Shown here: piece by piece, positions 51,677 through 60,369 of the stretch
How positions within the stretch are numbered: position 1 is the stretch's first letter
How the letters are laid out: each line of letters begins with the position of its first letter
Position numbers and translations under genes: made by a program
The notes under the pieces: generated by a model
What the model saw: only the letters and a program-made list of their open reading frames with translations
What the model was told of the DNA's origin: nothing
The model's database searches: none
Source: Gammaproteobacteria bacterium
Lineage (GTDB): Bacteria > Pseudomonadota > Gammaproteobacteria > Steroidobacterales > Steroidobacteraceae
Length of the DNA stretch: 64,000 bases
Assembly (NCBI GenBank): GCA_025359205.1
Contig: JANYHD010000019.1
Location: 62,001-126,000 of the forward strand
Direction: 5' to 3'

Positions 51677-52917
51677 GGTTGCTTCCTCCCTGCAGCCGCC
51701 AGCTCACCGGCCCGCGCATGGAACATGCCGGTCAGCGCCACGATCTTGGAGAATCCGAGCGCGTCGGCGCTGGTCCACTCGCCGGCCGCCTCGCCGTACA
51801 CGCCCTTCGAGGCGCTCATCAGCGAGTACGGCGATTCCACGCCTTCGACGAACACGTTGCCCGGCCGGAACAGCAAGTGGACTTCGCCACTGACGCGCTG
51901 CTGCGAGGACAGGAACAGCGTCTCGATGTCGCGGCATACCGGGTCGAGCAGCTGGCCCTCGTGCACCCAGTCGCCGTAGGGCAGGGCGAGGGTCTCCTTG
52001 ATGCGTTGCTGGCGCGGCGTGAGCACGAGCTTCTCCAGCTCGCGGTGCGCGGTGAGCAGCACCTCGGCGGCCGGCGCTTCGAAGGCTACGCGGCCCTTGG
52101 TGCCGATTATCGTGTCGCCAAGGTGGATGCCGCGGCCTATACCGAAGGGTGCGGCCAGCGCTTCGAGACGTTCGATCAGCTCGACCGGCGTGAGTGTCTT
52201 GCCGTCGAGTGCGGCGGGCCGGCCCTGCTCGAAACGCAGCGTGTGATGTTGCGGGAGCGGGGGATGGTCGAAGGCATTCTTCGAGAGCACCCACGCGCTC
52301 TCGGGGATGCTGCCTTTTGAAGTCAGCGTCTCGGTGCCGCCGATGGTCACGCCCCACAGGCCGCGGTTGGTGGAGTAGGCCGCGCCGTACGGTGGCACGG
52401 GCATTTGCCGCGCGCGCAGGTACTCGAGCTCTTCGACGCGCTTGAAGGCGCGATCGCGCACCGGCGCGATAATCTCCAGTTCCGGCGCCAGCGTGCGCAG
52501 CGCGACTTCGAAGCGCACCTGGTCGTTCCCGGCCGCGGTGCAGCCATGCGCAATCGAGTTCGTGCCGAGCTTATGTGCCATGAGCGCAATGGTCTGCGCC
52601 TGCATGACGCGCTCGGCCCCCACGCACAGCGGATAGAGCTGGCCGCGGCGCACGTTGCCCATGACCAGGAAACGCAGCACCTGTTCGTAGTAGTCGGCAC
52701 GGGCATCCACCTGGTGGTGATCGATGGCGCCCAGCGCCAGCGCCCGCTCGCGCAAGGCCACGGCCGCTGCGGCATCGATGCCGCCGGTGTCGACCGTCAC
52801 GGTGATAACCGGGCGCTGGTATTGCCCGGCAATCCACGGCACCAGGAACGAGGTGTCGAGGCCGCCGGAATAGGCCAGCACGATGGGCTTTGCGCCCGCG
52901 TTCGCAGCAGTCGTCAT
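51673..52917 (-). CDS. argG: Argininosuccinate synthase
   Basis: 414 aa. The PP-loop motif is VLAYSGGLDTSFLVPWI. Other conserved segments are IAHGCTAAGNDQVRFEVAL and YSTNRGLWGVTIGG. It joins citrulline and aspartate with ATP. The ATG is 4 nt after argR, and the end overlaps the DUF1611 GTG by 4 nt. The C-terminal part (HLLFRPGNVFVEGVESPYSLMS) matches the shorter bacterial branch of the family. Confidence 0.93.
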   Translation of the reverse strand: MTTAANAGAKPIVLAYSGGLDTSFLVPWIAGQYQRPVITVTVDTGGIDAAAAVALRERALALGAIDHHQVDARADYYEQVLRFLVMGNVRRGQLYPLCVGAERVMQAQTIALMAHKLGTNSIAHGCTAAGNDQVRFEVALRTLAPELEIIAPVRDRAFKRVEELEYLRARQMPVPPYGAAYSTNRGLWGVTIGGTETLTSKGSIPESAWVLSKNAFDHPPLPQHHTLRFEQGRPAALDGKTLTPVELIERLEALAAPFGIGRGIHLGDTIIGTKGRVAFEAPAAEVLLTAHRELEKLVLTPRQQRIKETLALPYGDWVHEGQLLDPVCRDIETLFLSSQQRVSGEVHLLFRPGNVFVEGVESPYSLMSASKGVYGEAAGEWTSADALGFSKIVALTGMFHARAGELAAAGRKQP

Positions 52918-52921
52918 GGAT

Positions 52922-53374
52922 TCAGACCCCGAAGTGTTCGCGCAATCGTGCGAGCAGGCGCTGCTGCGCGCGCCCGTCCGGCGTCGCAATGAAGATGGTG
53001 TCGTCGCCCGAGATCGTGCCGACCACTTCCGGCCAGGCCGCCTTGTCGAGCGCCACGGCCACACTCTGCGCGGCGCCGGTGCTGGTGCGCAGCACCGTGA
53101 GCGACGCGCCGGCCGGGCGCGCCGAGCGCACGAACTGCGCCAGCGCGCCGAAGCTCCCGTTGGCGTGCGCAGTCTCGGTGGGTGGCGCCAGGTAGCGGCC
53201 GCTTGCCTTGAGCACGCCCAGTTCCCGCAGGTCACGGCTCACGGACGACTGCGTCACCGGAATGCCGCGCTTGCGCAGCAGCTGCGTCAGCTCGGATTGC
53301 CGGCGCACCACGCCACTGCTGAGAAGCGCGAGGATGGCCTCACGCCGTTCCTGCAGGTGGTGGTCGTTCAGCAT
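52922..53374 (-). CDS. argR: Arginine repressor
   Basis: 150 aa. The N-terminal winged helix (residues 1-70) has [29 protein letters not shown]. The C-terminal hexamerisation/arginine-binding domain has [17 protein letters not shown], including the arginine-contacting GDD. As first gene of the operon, with two likely operators directly upstream, it should repress itself and the arg genes when arginine is plentiful. Confidence 0.95.
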   Translation of the reverse strand: MLNDHHLQERREAILALLSSGVVRRQSELTQLLRKRGIPVTQSSVSRDLRELGVLKASGRYLAPPTETAHANGSFGALAQFVRSARPAGASLTVLRTSTGAAQSVAVALDKAAWPEVVGTISGDDTIFIATPDGRAQQRLLARLREHFGV

Positions 53375-53383
53375 GGCCGCATG

Positions 53384-53418
53384 TGCATAAACATGCGAGC
53401 AGTGTGCATAAATATGCA
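53384..53418 (-). promoter_or_regulatory. Tandem ArgR operators (ARG boxes)
   Basis: Two near-identical imperfect palindromes, TGCATAAACATGCG (53384-53397) and TGCATAAATATGCA (53405-53418), are exactly 21 bp apart. That is the spacing of paired ARG boxes (18-bp boxes with 3 bp between). They begin 10 bp upstream of the argR start codon. The arms are TGCAT/ATGCA, as in actinobacterial boxes, rather than TGAAT/ATTCA. Confidence 0.8.
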
Positions 53419-53481
53419 GGAGCAGTCAAGCCGGGCCCGCGGCGCTTGCTGGCAGTTGCGCCGGGGTGGATGATCGGCAGC

Positions 53482-54117
53482 ATGTACACACTCTATTACT
53501 CGCCGGGCACGGCCAGCATGGCGGTGCACCTGGCGCTGCTCGAGATCGGCGCGCCCTATGGCCTTGAGCTGGTGGACTTCGACCGGCGGGCCCAGCACAG
53601 CAAGGAATACCTGCGCATCAACCCGCAGGGCAAAGTGCCGACGCTCCTGATCGACGGCCAGCCGTATGGTGAAGTGGCGGCGCTGCTGATGATGTTGGCC
53701 GATCGGCATCCGGAAGCGCGGCTCGCGCCGCCGATCGGCACGGCGCGGCGCAACGAGTGGTACCAGTGGCTCGCCTACTTGGCCTTCGCCCTTGGTGCCA
53801 CCTACCGCAACTGGTTCTATCCGCCGGACCTGGGGTTTGCAGAGCACCCACCCGAGCTGCGCGCCGCCCTGCGCGCGCGCATCGAAGCCAGCTGGGATCG
53901 TGTCGACGCGCACCTGCGGGCGGCAGGGCCTTACCTGCTGGGCGCGGACATGTCGGCACCCGACCTGCAGCTGCTCATGTACATGCGCTGGTCTCGCAAC
54001 ATGCCGCGGCCCGCGCTCGGCTGGCCGGCGCTGGCGCAATTCGCTGCGCACATGCGCGCACGCACGAGCTGGCAGCGGCTGTGCGAGCTCGAGGGCCTCA
54101 CCGAATGGCGCTCCTGA
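53482..54117 (+). CDS. Glutathione S-transferase family protein
   Basis: 211 aa. The N-terminal thioredoxin-like domain begins LYYSPGTASMAVHLALLEIG and has the cis-Pro segment INPQGKVPTLLIDG and the DxxxS-like GEVAALLMML. A helical C-terminal domain follows from about residue 85. The active-site position is a Ser/Thr in the SPGTAS turn. The preferred ATG gives MYTLYYSPG; upstream ATGs, including one inside the ARG box, lack support. It is divergent from argR. Confidence 0.85.
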   Translation: MYTLYYSPGTASMAVHLALLEIGAPYGLELVDFDRRAQHSKEYLRINPQGKVPTLLIDGQPYGEVAALLMMLADRHPEARLAPPIGTARRNEWYQWLAYLAFALGATYRNWFYPPDLGFAEHPPELRAALRARIEASWDRVDAHLRAAGPYLLGADMSAPDLQLLMYMRWSRNMPRPALGWPALAQFAAHMRARTSWQRLCELEGLTEWRS

Positions 54118-54170
54118 GCGACCAGGCCGCATAATCAAGGAATCGCTGCTTTATTCAGGGAGCCAGCCGC

Positions 54171-55538
54171 ATGTTGCCGGAAGAGGTACGAACCGCCGCA
54201 CAGGCCCGTGCGATCGTGGAAGAGCGCGGCCTGCATCACGTCAAGGTCGGCATCTTCGACAGCGACGGGATCCTGCGCGGCAAATACATCAACCGCGACA
54301 AGTTCCTGGCGGCGCTCGATAAGGGGATTGGCTTCTGCGACGTTGTGCTCGGCTGGGATTCGAACGACAAGCTCTACGACAACGTCAAGTTCACCGGCTG
54401 GCATACCGCCTACCCCGACGCCATGGTGAAGCTGCTGCCCGGAACCTGCCGCAATCTGCCGCTCGAGGGCAACATGCTGCTGTTCCTGGGCGAGTTCATC
54501 GGCAGGGCCGAGCAGATCTGCCCGCGCTCCACCTTGCGCCGCGTGGTGGAGCGGGCCGCGGCCTCCGGCTACGACGTATCGGCAGCGGCCGAGTTCGAGT
54601 TCTTCATATTCAATGAAACGCCCGACAGCGTGCGCGCCAAAGACTACCGCGACATGCAGCACCTGACGCCCGGCTACTTCGGCTACTCGTTGCTGCGCGC
54701 CTCGGTTCACTGCGAGCTCTACCAGGCGCTGCTGCAGCTGGCCGCCGACATGCGCATGCCGATCGAGGGGCTGCACACCGAGACCGGTCCCGGCGTGCTC
54801 GAGGCGGCGCTCAAGTATTCCGAGGCGCTGGAGGCGGCCGACCGCGCGGCGCTGTTCAAGACCTTCGCCAAGGTGCTGGCGCAGCGGCGCGGCCTGATGG
54901 CGACCTTCATGGCGAAGTGGTCTCAGCACATGCCCGGCCAGAGCGGTCATCTGCACGTGTCGATGACGCGCAAGGACGGCTCGTCGGTGTTCCATGACGA
55001 GCGCAAGCCGCACACCATGTCGGACGAGATGCGCTGGTTCGTCGGCGGCCAGCAGGCATTGATGCCAGAACTCCTGGCGATGGTCGCCTCGACCGTCAAC
55101 AGCTACTCGCGGCTGGTGCCCGGCTTCTGGGCGCCGACCTCGGCGACCTGGGGCGTCGAGAACCGCACCTGCGCGCTGCGCGTCATCCAGGGGGGACCTG
55201 CGAGCCAGCGCGTGGAATACCGCATCGCCGCGGCCGACATCAATCCCTATCTCGCGATCGCGGTCGCGATCGGCTCCGGCCTGTGGGGCATTGAGCAACG
55301 CATCGAGCCGGACGAACCCATGGTGGGCAATGCTTACGAGCGCAAGCTCCCGGCAAAGCGGCAGCTGCCGCGTACGTTGAGCGAGGCCGCCTCGATGCTG
55401 GCGCGCTCCAAGGCGGCGCAGGAACTGTTCGGCGCGCCCTTCGTCGAACATTTCGCCGCCAGCCGCGAGTGGGAGGAGCGCGAGTTCCGCCGCCACGTCA
55501 CGGACTGGGAACTGGCGCGTTATTTTGAAATCATCTAG
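54171..55538 (+). CDS. Glutamine-synthetase-like gamma-glutamyl amine ligase
   Basis: 455 aa member of the GS fold family. The N-terminal beta-Grasp part has VGIFDSDGILRGKYINRDKF. The catalytic part has AAAEFEFFIFNET (metal Glu pair), GLHTETGPGVLEAAL, KWSQHMPGQSGHLHVSM (ATP/metal His) and NRTCALRVIQGGPASQRVEYRIAAADINPYLAIAV. GSs that make glutamine carry different N-terminal and adenylylation segments. This one groups by pattern with PuuA/IpuC/GlnA4-type ligases that join glutamate to an amine. It is the first gene of an operon with aldehyde and alcohol dehydrogenases and an amidotransferase. Confidence 0.85.
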   Translation: MLPEEVRTAAQARAIVEERGLHHVKVGIFDSDGILRGKYINRDKFLAALDKGIGFCDVVLGWDSNDKLYDNVKFTGWHTAYPDAMVKLLPGTCRNLPLEGNMLLFLGEFIGRAEQICPRSTLRRVVERAAASGYDVSAAAEFEFFIFNETPDSVRAKDYRDMQHLTPGYFGYSLLRASVHCELYQALLQLAADMRMPIEGLHTETGPGVLEAALKYSEALEAADRAALFKTFAKVLAQRRGLMATFMAKWSQHMPGQSGHLHVSMTRKDGSSVFHDERKPHTMSDEMRWFVGGQQALMPELLAMVASTVNSYSRLVPGFWAPTSATWGVENRTCALRVIQGGPASQRVEYRIAAADINPYLAIAVAIGSGLWGIEQRIEPDEPMVGNAYERKLPAKRQLPRTLSEAASMLARSKAAQELFGAPFVEHFAASREWEEREFRRHVTDWELARYFEII

Positions 55539-55553
55539 GCGTTGGCGGGCAGC

Positions 55554-56936
55554 ATGCTGAAAACCATCAGCCCGGTCGACGGGCGCGTTTACGTCGAGCG
55601 GCCCGCGGCCACGGCGACCGAGATCGACGCGACGCTGCAGCGCGCGCAAGCCGCGCAACGCCATTGGCGCGGCGTGCCCGTCCCGGAGCGGGCCGCGATC
55701 ATGGAGCGCTTCTGCGCGGCCTTCGAGGTGCGCGGCGCGGAGATCGCTGCCGAGCTGAGCTGGCAGATGGGGCGCCCGAGCCGATACGCGCCCAATGAAG
55801 TGCGCGGCATGCTCGAGCGTGCGCGCTACATGACCAGCATCGCCGGCGAAGCGCTGGCGGACATTGAGGTCGGCCCGAAGCCCGGCTTTCACCGGTTCCT
55901 CAGGCGCGAGCCGCTCGGCGTCGTGTTCACGGTGGCGGCGTGGAACTACCCGTACCTGATTGCCGTGAACAGCGTGGTGCCGGCACTGCTGGCCGGCAAC
56001 GCCGTGGTGCTCAAGCATTCGGCGCAGACGCCGCTGTGCGCCGAACGCTACGCGGAGTGCTTCACGGCCGCAGGCCTGCCCGCTGGCGTGTTCCAGGTGC
56101 TGCACCTCGAGCATGCGGACACCGAGCGCGTCATCCGCGATTCGCGCGTCGATTTCGTCGCCTTCACCGGGTCGGTGGCCGGCGGTCACGCCGTGCAGCG
56201 CGTGGCGGCGGAGCGTTTCATCGGTGTCGGGCTTGAGCTCGGCGGCTGCGATCCGGTCTACGTGCGGCACGATGCCGACCTTGCGCACGCGACCCTGAAC
56301 ATCGTCGACGGCGCGTATTTCAATTCCGGCCAGTCCTGCTGCGGCATGCAGCGCATCTACGTGCACGAGAGCGTGTACGAACGCTTCGCCGCCGGCGCCA
56401 CCGAGCTCGTGCGCCAGTACACGCTCGGCAATCCGCTCGATGCGGCGACGACGCTCGGCCCGGTGGTGCGCAGCAGCGCCGCGGACGCGATCCGCGCCCA
56501 GGTCCAGTCTTCGATCAAGGCCGGCGCTCGGCCCGTGATCGACGAGCGCGCCTTCACCTTAAGCAAGCCCGGCACGCCTTATCTCGCGCCGCAACTGCTG
56601 CTCGATGCGCCGCCCACCTCGACCGTGATGCGCGAGGAGATCTTCGGGCCCGTCGCCGGCGTCATGAAGGTGAGCTCGGATAGCGAGGCCGTGGCGCTCA
56701 TGAATGACAACGCCTTCGGGCTCACGGCCGCGGTCTGGTCGCGCGACGAGGCGGCGGCTCTGGCGATTGGCGACCAGTTGCAGACCGGGACATTCTTCCT
56801 CAATCGCTGCGACTACCTCGATCCGGCGCTCGCTTGGGTGGGCGTGAAGGATTCCGGCCGCGGCTGCACGCTCTCGGTGATCGGCTACGAGCACCTGACG
56901 CGGCCCAAGTCCTTCCATCTGCGGGTGACGACGTGA
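55554..56936 (+). CDS. NAD(P)-dependent aldehyde dehydrogenase
   Basis: 460 aa. The cofactor region is TVAAWNYPYLIAVNSVVPALLAGNAVVLKHS. FTGSVAGGHAVQRVA lies in the Rossmann fold. The general base Glu is in GLELGGCDPVYV, where the usual GGK is GGC. The catalytic Cys is in YFNSGQSCCGMQRIYV. The terminal EEIFGPVAGVMKV and LPALAWVGVKDSGRG-type segments are conserved. The ATG is preferred; a TTG four codons upstream is possible. It lies directly after the GS-like ligase and probably oxidises a gamma-glutamyl amino aldehyde. Confidence 0.87.
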   Translation: MLKTISPVDGRVYVERPAATATEIDATLQRAQAAQRHWRGVPVPERAAIMERFCAAFEVRGAEIAAELSWQMGRPSRYAPNEVRGMLERARYMTSIAGEALADIEVGPKPGFHRFLRREPLGVVFTVAAWNYPYLIAVNSVVPALLAGNAVVLKHSAQTPLCAERYAECFTAAGLPAGVFQVLHLEHADTERVIRDSRVDFVAFTGSVAGGHAVQRVAAERFIGVGLELGGCDPVYVRHDADLAHATLNIVDGAYFNSGQSCCGMQRIYVHESVYERFAAGATELVRQYTLGNPLDAATTLGPVVRSSAADAIRAQVQSSIKAGARPVIDERAFTLSKPGTPYLAPQLLLDAPPTSTVMREEIFGPVAGVMKVSSDSEAVALMNDNAFGLTAAVWSRDEAAALAIGDQLQTGTFFLNRCDYLDPALAWVGVKDSGRGCTLSVIGYEHLTRPKSFHLRVTT

Positions 56937-58099
56937 GCGCAATACTCAAGGCGAACTGGAACTACCCAACCAAAGTCTGGCACGGGCCAGGGCGTATCGG
57001 CGAGCTTCCGGCTGCGTGTGCGGTCTTAGGCATCAAGCGCCCGCTGCTGGTGACCGACGAAGGATTGCGCGACGCGCCGATGGTGCAGGCCGCACTGGCG
57101 CTGGTGCCGGGCACGGGCCTATTCGCAGGCGTGCGCGGCAATCCCGTCGCGGCGAACATCGAAGCGGGTCTCACCGCTTACCGCGCCGGCGGACATGACG
57201 GCGTCATTGCCTTCGGCGGCGGCTCGGCACTCGATGCCGGCAAGGTCATCGCCTTCATGTCGGGGCAGACGCGCCCACTGTGGGATTTTGAGGACATCGG
57301 CGATTGGTGGACACGCGCCAACGAGCGTGGCATCGCGCCGGTCGTAGCCGTGCCGACCACCGCGGGTACGGGTTCCGAAGTCGGCCGCGCCGGCGTGGTT
57401 ATCAACGAGGCTACGCACCAGAAGAAGATCATCTTCCATCCGCAGATGATGCCGGGCGTGGTGATCAGCGATCCCGAGCTCACCGTGGGCCTCCCGCCGG
57501 GCGTCACGGCGGCGACCGGCATCGATGCTTTCGTGCATTGTTTCGAGGCCTATTGCGCCCCCGGCTTTCACCCGCTGGCCGATGGCATTGCGCTTGAGGG
57601 CATGCGTCTCATCCAGACCTGGCTGCCGCGCGCCTGCGAGAACGGCAAGGACATCGAGGCGCGCTCGCGCATGCTGGCGGCGGCGAGCATGGGTGCCACC
57701 GCCTTCCAGAAAGGCCTGGGCGGCGTGCATGCGATCGCGCATCCGGTCGGCGCGTTCTTCAATACACACCATGGCCTGACCAACGCCGTCATCCTTCCGT
57801 ACGTGATTGTGCATAACCGACTAGCGATCGGGTCGCAACTGGCCGTGATCGCGCGAGTGCTCAATCTCAAGGGCGAACCCTTCGACGCGGTGTTCGACTG
57901 GGTGCTGGCGTTCCGCCAGCGGCTGAAGATCCCGCACACGCTGGCTGAGATCGGCGTGGACCTGCGCAACCCCGAAGTCATCGGCAACGAGGCCTCGCTC
58001 GATCCTTCGGCCGGTGGCAACCCCTTGCCCACCGATGCCGCTGGCTACGCGCGATTGTTCCGTTCCGCGGTCAAAGGCGACCTGGCGCTCAAGGGCTGA
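56933..58099 (+). CDS. Iron-containing alcohol dehydrogenase
   Basis: 388 aa group III dehydrogenase. The NAD site is IAFGGGSALDAGKVIAFM and VPTTAGTGSEVGRAGVV. Metal ligands fall in DPELTVGLPPGVTAATGIDAFVHCFEAY (Asp, His), GVHAIAHPVGAFFNTHHG (two His). The GTG start overlaps the aldehyde dehydrogenase stop by 4 nt. An alcohol dehydrogenase beside a gamma-glutamyl ligase suggests that the ligated amine carries a hydroxyl group. Confidence 0.88.
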   Translation: MSAILKANWNYPTKVWHGPGRIGELPAACAVLGIKRPLLVTDEGLRDAPMVQAALALVPGTGLFAGVRGNPVAANIEAGLTAYRAGGHDGVIAFGGGSALDAGKVIAFMSGQTRPLWDFEDIGDWWTRANERGIAPVVAVPTTAGTGSEVGRAGVVINEATHQKKIIFHPQMMPGVVISDPELTVGLPPGVTAATGIDAFVHCFEAYCAPGFHPLADGIALEGMRLIQTWLPRACENGKDIEARSRMLAAASMGATAFQKGLGGVHAIAHPVGAFFNTHHGLTNAVILPYVIVHNRLAIGSQLAVIARVLNLKGEPFDAVFDWVLAFRQRLKIPHTLAEIGVDLRNPEVIGNEASLDPSAGGNPLPTDAAGYARLFRSAVKGDLALKG

Positions 58100-58100
58100 C

Positions 58101-58955
58101 GTGAGTCGCGCGCGCGTCCTGGTCATCGACGGCAACCGCGCCGCGACGCGCGCGGCGCAGGTGGCGGCTGGCGGGCAGCCGTCGGGTGAGGGCTACGTGC
58201 GCGTGCTGCAGCAGCTCGCGCCGCTGGACTGCGACATCCTGCGGCCGGCCGACGGCGCAGTGCAGTGGCCCACCGGTGTGGCGCTGGCCGACTACGACGG
58301 CGTGGCGATGACCGGCTCGGCGCTCAACGTCTATGACGGCGGCGCGCATATCGAACGACAGGTCGAGCTCGCCCACGCCGTGTTCGCATCCGGTGCGCCC
58401 TTCTTCGGCAGCTGCTGGGGCCTGCAGGTGGCGGTGACCGCGGCCGGTGGTCGCGTGCGCGCCAACCCACTTGGACGTGAGTTTGGCTTTGCGCGCCGCA
58501 TTGCGCTCACTGCGGCCGGTCGCGCGCACGACATGTTCCGCGGCAAGCCGGCCGTGTTCGAGGCCGTCACGGTGCACCGCGACGACATCGGCGAACTCCC
58601 GGCTGGCGCGACCCTGCTCGCCAGCAGTGACATGGGGTTGCAGGCGATCGAATTGCGGCATGGCCGCAGCACGATCTGGGGCGTGCAGTACCACCCCGAG
58701 TACAGCTACGCCGAGATTGCCGCGACCGCGAAGCGCTACGCGCCCGTGTTGCTGGAGGAAGAACTGTTTCTCAACGGTGCCGAGCTCAATGCCTGGGTGG
58801 CCGAGCTGCTCGAGCTCCAGCGCTCGCCGCGTGATGCGCACCTGTGCTGGAAGCATGGGCTTGGTCCCGCGATGCAGGACCAGCACGCCAAGCTGGCCGA
58901 GCTGCGCAATTGGCTGGAACTGCAGGTCCTGCCGCGGCGCCAGCGACGCGCCTAG
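58101..58955 (+). CDS. Class I glutamine amidotransferase-like hydrolase
   Basis: 284 aa. The nucleophile elbow is FFGSCWGLQVAV (Cys) and the His-Glu pair is VQYHPEYSY. The N-terminus is VLVIDGNRAATRAAQ. About 70 extra C-terminal residues (ELNAWVAELLELQRS onwards) follow the catalytic domain. No synthase domain is attached, so the free enzyme may hydrolyse a gamma-glutamyl amide, like PuuD or IpuF. It starts 1 nt after the alcohol dehydrogenase. That role is an inference from context. Confidence 0.78.
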   Translation: MSRARVLVIDGNRAATRAAQVAAGGQPSGEGYVRVLQQLAPLDCDILRPADGAVQWPTGVALADYDGVAMTGSALNVYDGGAHIERQVELAHAVFASGAPFFGSCWGLQVAVTAAGGRVRANPLGREFGFARRIALTAAGRAHDMFRGKPAVFEAVTVHRDDIGELPAGATLLASSDMGLQAIELRHGRSTIWGVQYHPEYSYAEIAATAKRYAPVLLEEELFLNGAELNAWVAELLELQRSPRDAHLCWKHGLGPAMQDQHAKLAELRNWLELQVLPRRQRRA

Positions 58956-58972
58956 AGCCGCCCGCAGCGGTC

Positions 58973-58996
58973 CCTTGAGAGTAAACAGGCGCTAAC
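58973..58996 (+). repeat. Dispersed gene-end motif, possible copy 6
   Basis: CCTTGAGAGTAAACAGGCGCTAAC is a weaker match, in the spacer after the amidotransferase gene. Confidence 0.25.
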
Positions 58997-59004
58997 GCCG
59001 CACG

Positions 59005-59760
59005 ATGTACACCGCACAACTGCTGCTGCTTGCGCTCGCCGGATTCGCGGCCGGCGGCATCAACGCGCTCGCAGGCGGCGGCACCCTGATCAGTTTCCCG
59101 GCTCTGCTTGCGCTCGGCCTACCGCCGGTGGCCGCGAACATCACCAGTACCGTCGCGCTCTGTCCGGGTTACCTCGGCGCTGCACTCGCGCAACGGCGCG
59201 AACTGCGCGGACAGCAATCACGGCTGTGGCCGCTGTTGGTAGTCGCTGCAACAGGCGGCCTGCTCGGGGCCTGGTTGTTGCTGCATACCGGCGAGCACGC
59301 GTTCACGGCCGCCGTGCCCTGGCTGATCCTGCTGGCCTGCCTGCTGCTTGCGCTGCAGGAGCGGGTGCGGGCGGCCTTGCTCGCGCGCACCGCGGCGCGG
59401 GCGGCGCCGCGCTGGCCGTGGCTGCTGGTCGGCGCCGGCGCCGTGTACGGCGGTTACTTCGGCGCGGGCATGAGCGTGGTGCTGCTGGCGGCGCTCGGCA
59501 TCGCATACGCCGATCCGCTGCCGCGACTGAACGCGCTCAAGCAGTTCCTGGCGCTGGCGGCCAACCTCTCTGCTGCGATCTGGCTGGCGTGGCGCGCGCC
59601 GCTGAACTGGCCGGTGGTCGCGGTGCTGGCTATGAGCGCAGCGCTTGGCGGCACCTGCGGCGGACAGCTCGCTGGCCGCATGTCGGCACTGCTGCTGCGC
59701 CGTACGGTGATCTTGCTCGGCGTGATCATCGCGCTACTTTATTTCTGGCGCGCTTGCTGA
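59005..59760 (+). CDS. TSUP-family (TauE/SafE-like) anion exporter
   Basis: 251 aa with about eight helices. The N-terminal FAAGGINALAGGGTLISFPALLALGLPPVAANITSTVAL and the central VYGGYFGAGMSVVLLAALG repeat are the two TSUP signature halves. The family carries sulfite, sulfonates or other small anions; substrate unknown. It is 49 nt downstream of the amidotransferase gene on the same strand. Confidence 0.88.
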   Translation: MYTAQLLLLALAGFAAGGINALAGGGTLISFPALLALGLPPVAANITSTVALCPGYLGAALAQRRELRGQQSRLWPLLVVAATGGLLGAWLLLHTGEHAFTAAVPWLILLACLLLALQERVRAALLARTAARAAPRWPWLLVGAGAVYGGYFGAGMSVVLLAALGIAYADPLPRLNALKQFLALAANLSAAIWLAWRAPLNWPVVAVLAMSAALGGTCGGQLAGRMSALLLRRTVILLGVIIALLYFWRAC

Positions 59761-59823
59761 CCTTGAAAGCAAAATGGCCCTGAGTGCCTTGCGCCGGTCG
59801 TCGGCGTATCATCCGCCACCAGC

Positions 59824-60363
59824 ATGAGTTCGCTTTCTTACACGGTGTTCGACACGCCCATCGGCCATTGCGCCGTCGTGTGGCATGAGGCCGGAATCGT
59901 CGGTGTCCAGTTGCCGGAAGGCAGCGCGGCCGCGACGGCGCGGCGCAGCTGCCAGCGTTTTGCCGGCGCCATCCGCTGCACAGCGCCGCCGGCCGTGCAG
60001 CAGGCCATCGACGCCATCGGCTTGCTGCTGCGCGGCGGGGGCGATGAACTGTCGTCCATACCGCTTGATCTTTCGGGCCTGGGTTCTTTCTACCGGCGGG
60101 TGTACGAGCTGGCGCGTGCCATACCTGCGGGCGAGACGGTGACCTACGGCGAGCTGGCGGCCCGCGCCGGCGAACCCGGGGCCGCGCGTGCCGTAGGGCA
60201 GGCGATGGCGCGCAATCCATTTCCGCTGATCGTGCCCTGCCATCGGGTGATGGCGGCACATGGGGGTGCCGGCGGCTTCTCGGCCCGCGGCGGTGTCGCC
60301 ACTAAGTTCCGGTTGCTGCGCATCGAAGGCGCGCTGCGCCAGGAAGTCCTGGCCCTGGGCTAA
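59824..60363 (+). CDS. ogt: Methylated-DNA-protein-cysteine methyltransferase
   Basis: 179 aa. The alkyl-acceptor motif is LIVPCHRVMAAHG, with the helix-turn-helix VTYGELAARAGEPGAARAVGQAMARNP before it and GGFSARGGVATKFRLLRIEGA after it. It is of the Ogt type (no Ada regulatory domain) and repairs O6-alkylguanine in a single-turnover reaction. Confidence 0.92.
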   Translation: MSSLSYTVFDTPIGHCAVVWHEAGIVGVQLPEGSAAATARRSCQRFAGAIRCTAPPAVQQAIDAIGLLLRGGGDELSSIPLDLSGLGSFYRRVYELARAIPAGETVTYGELAARAGEPGAARAVGQAMARNPFPLIVPCHRVMAAHGGAGGFSARGGVATKFRLLRIEGALRQEVLALG

Positions 60364-60369
60364 AGGCGA

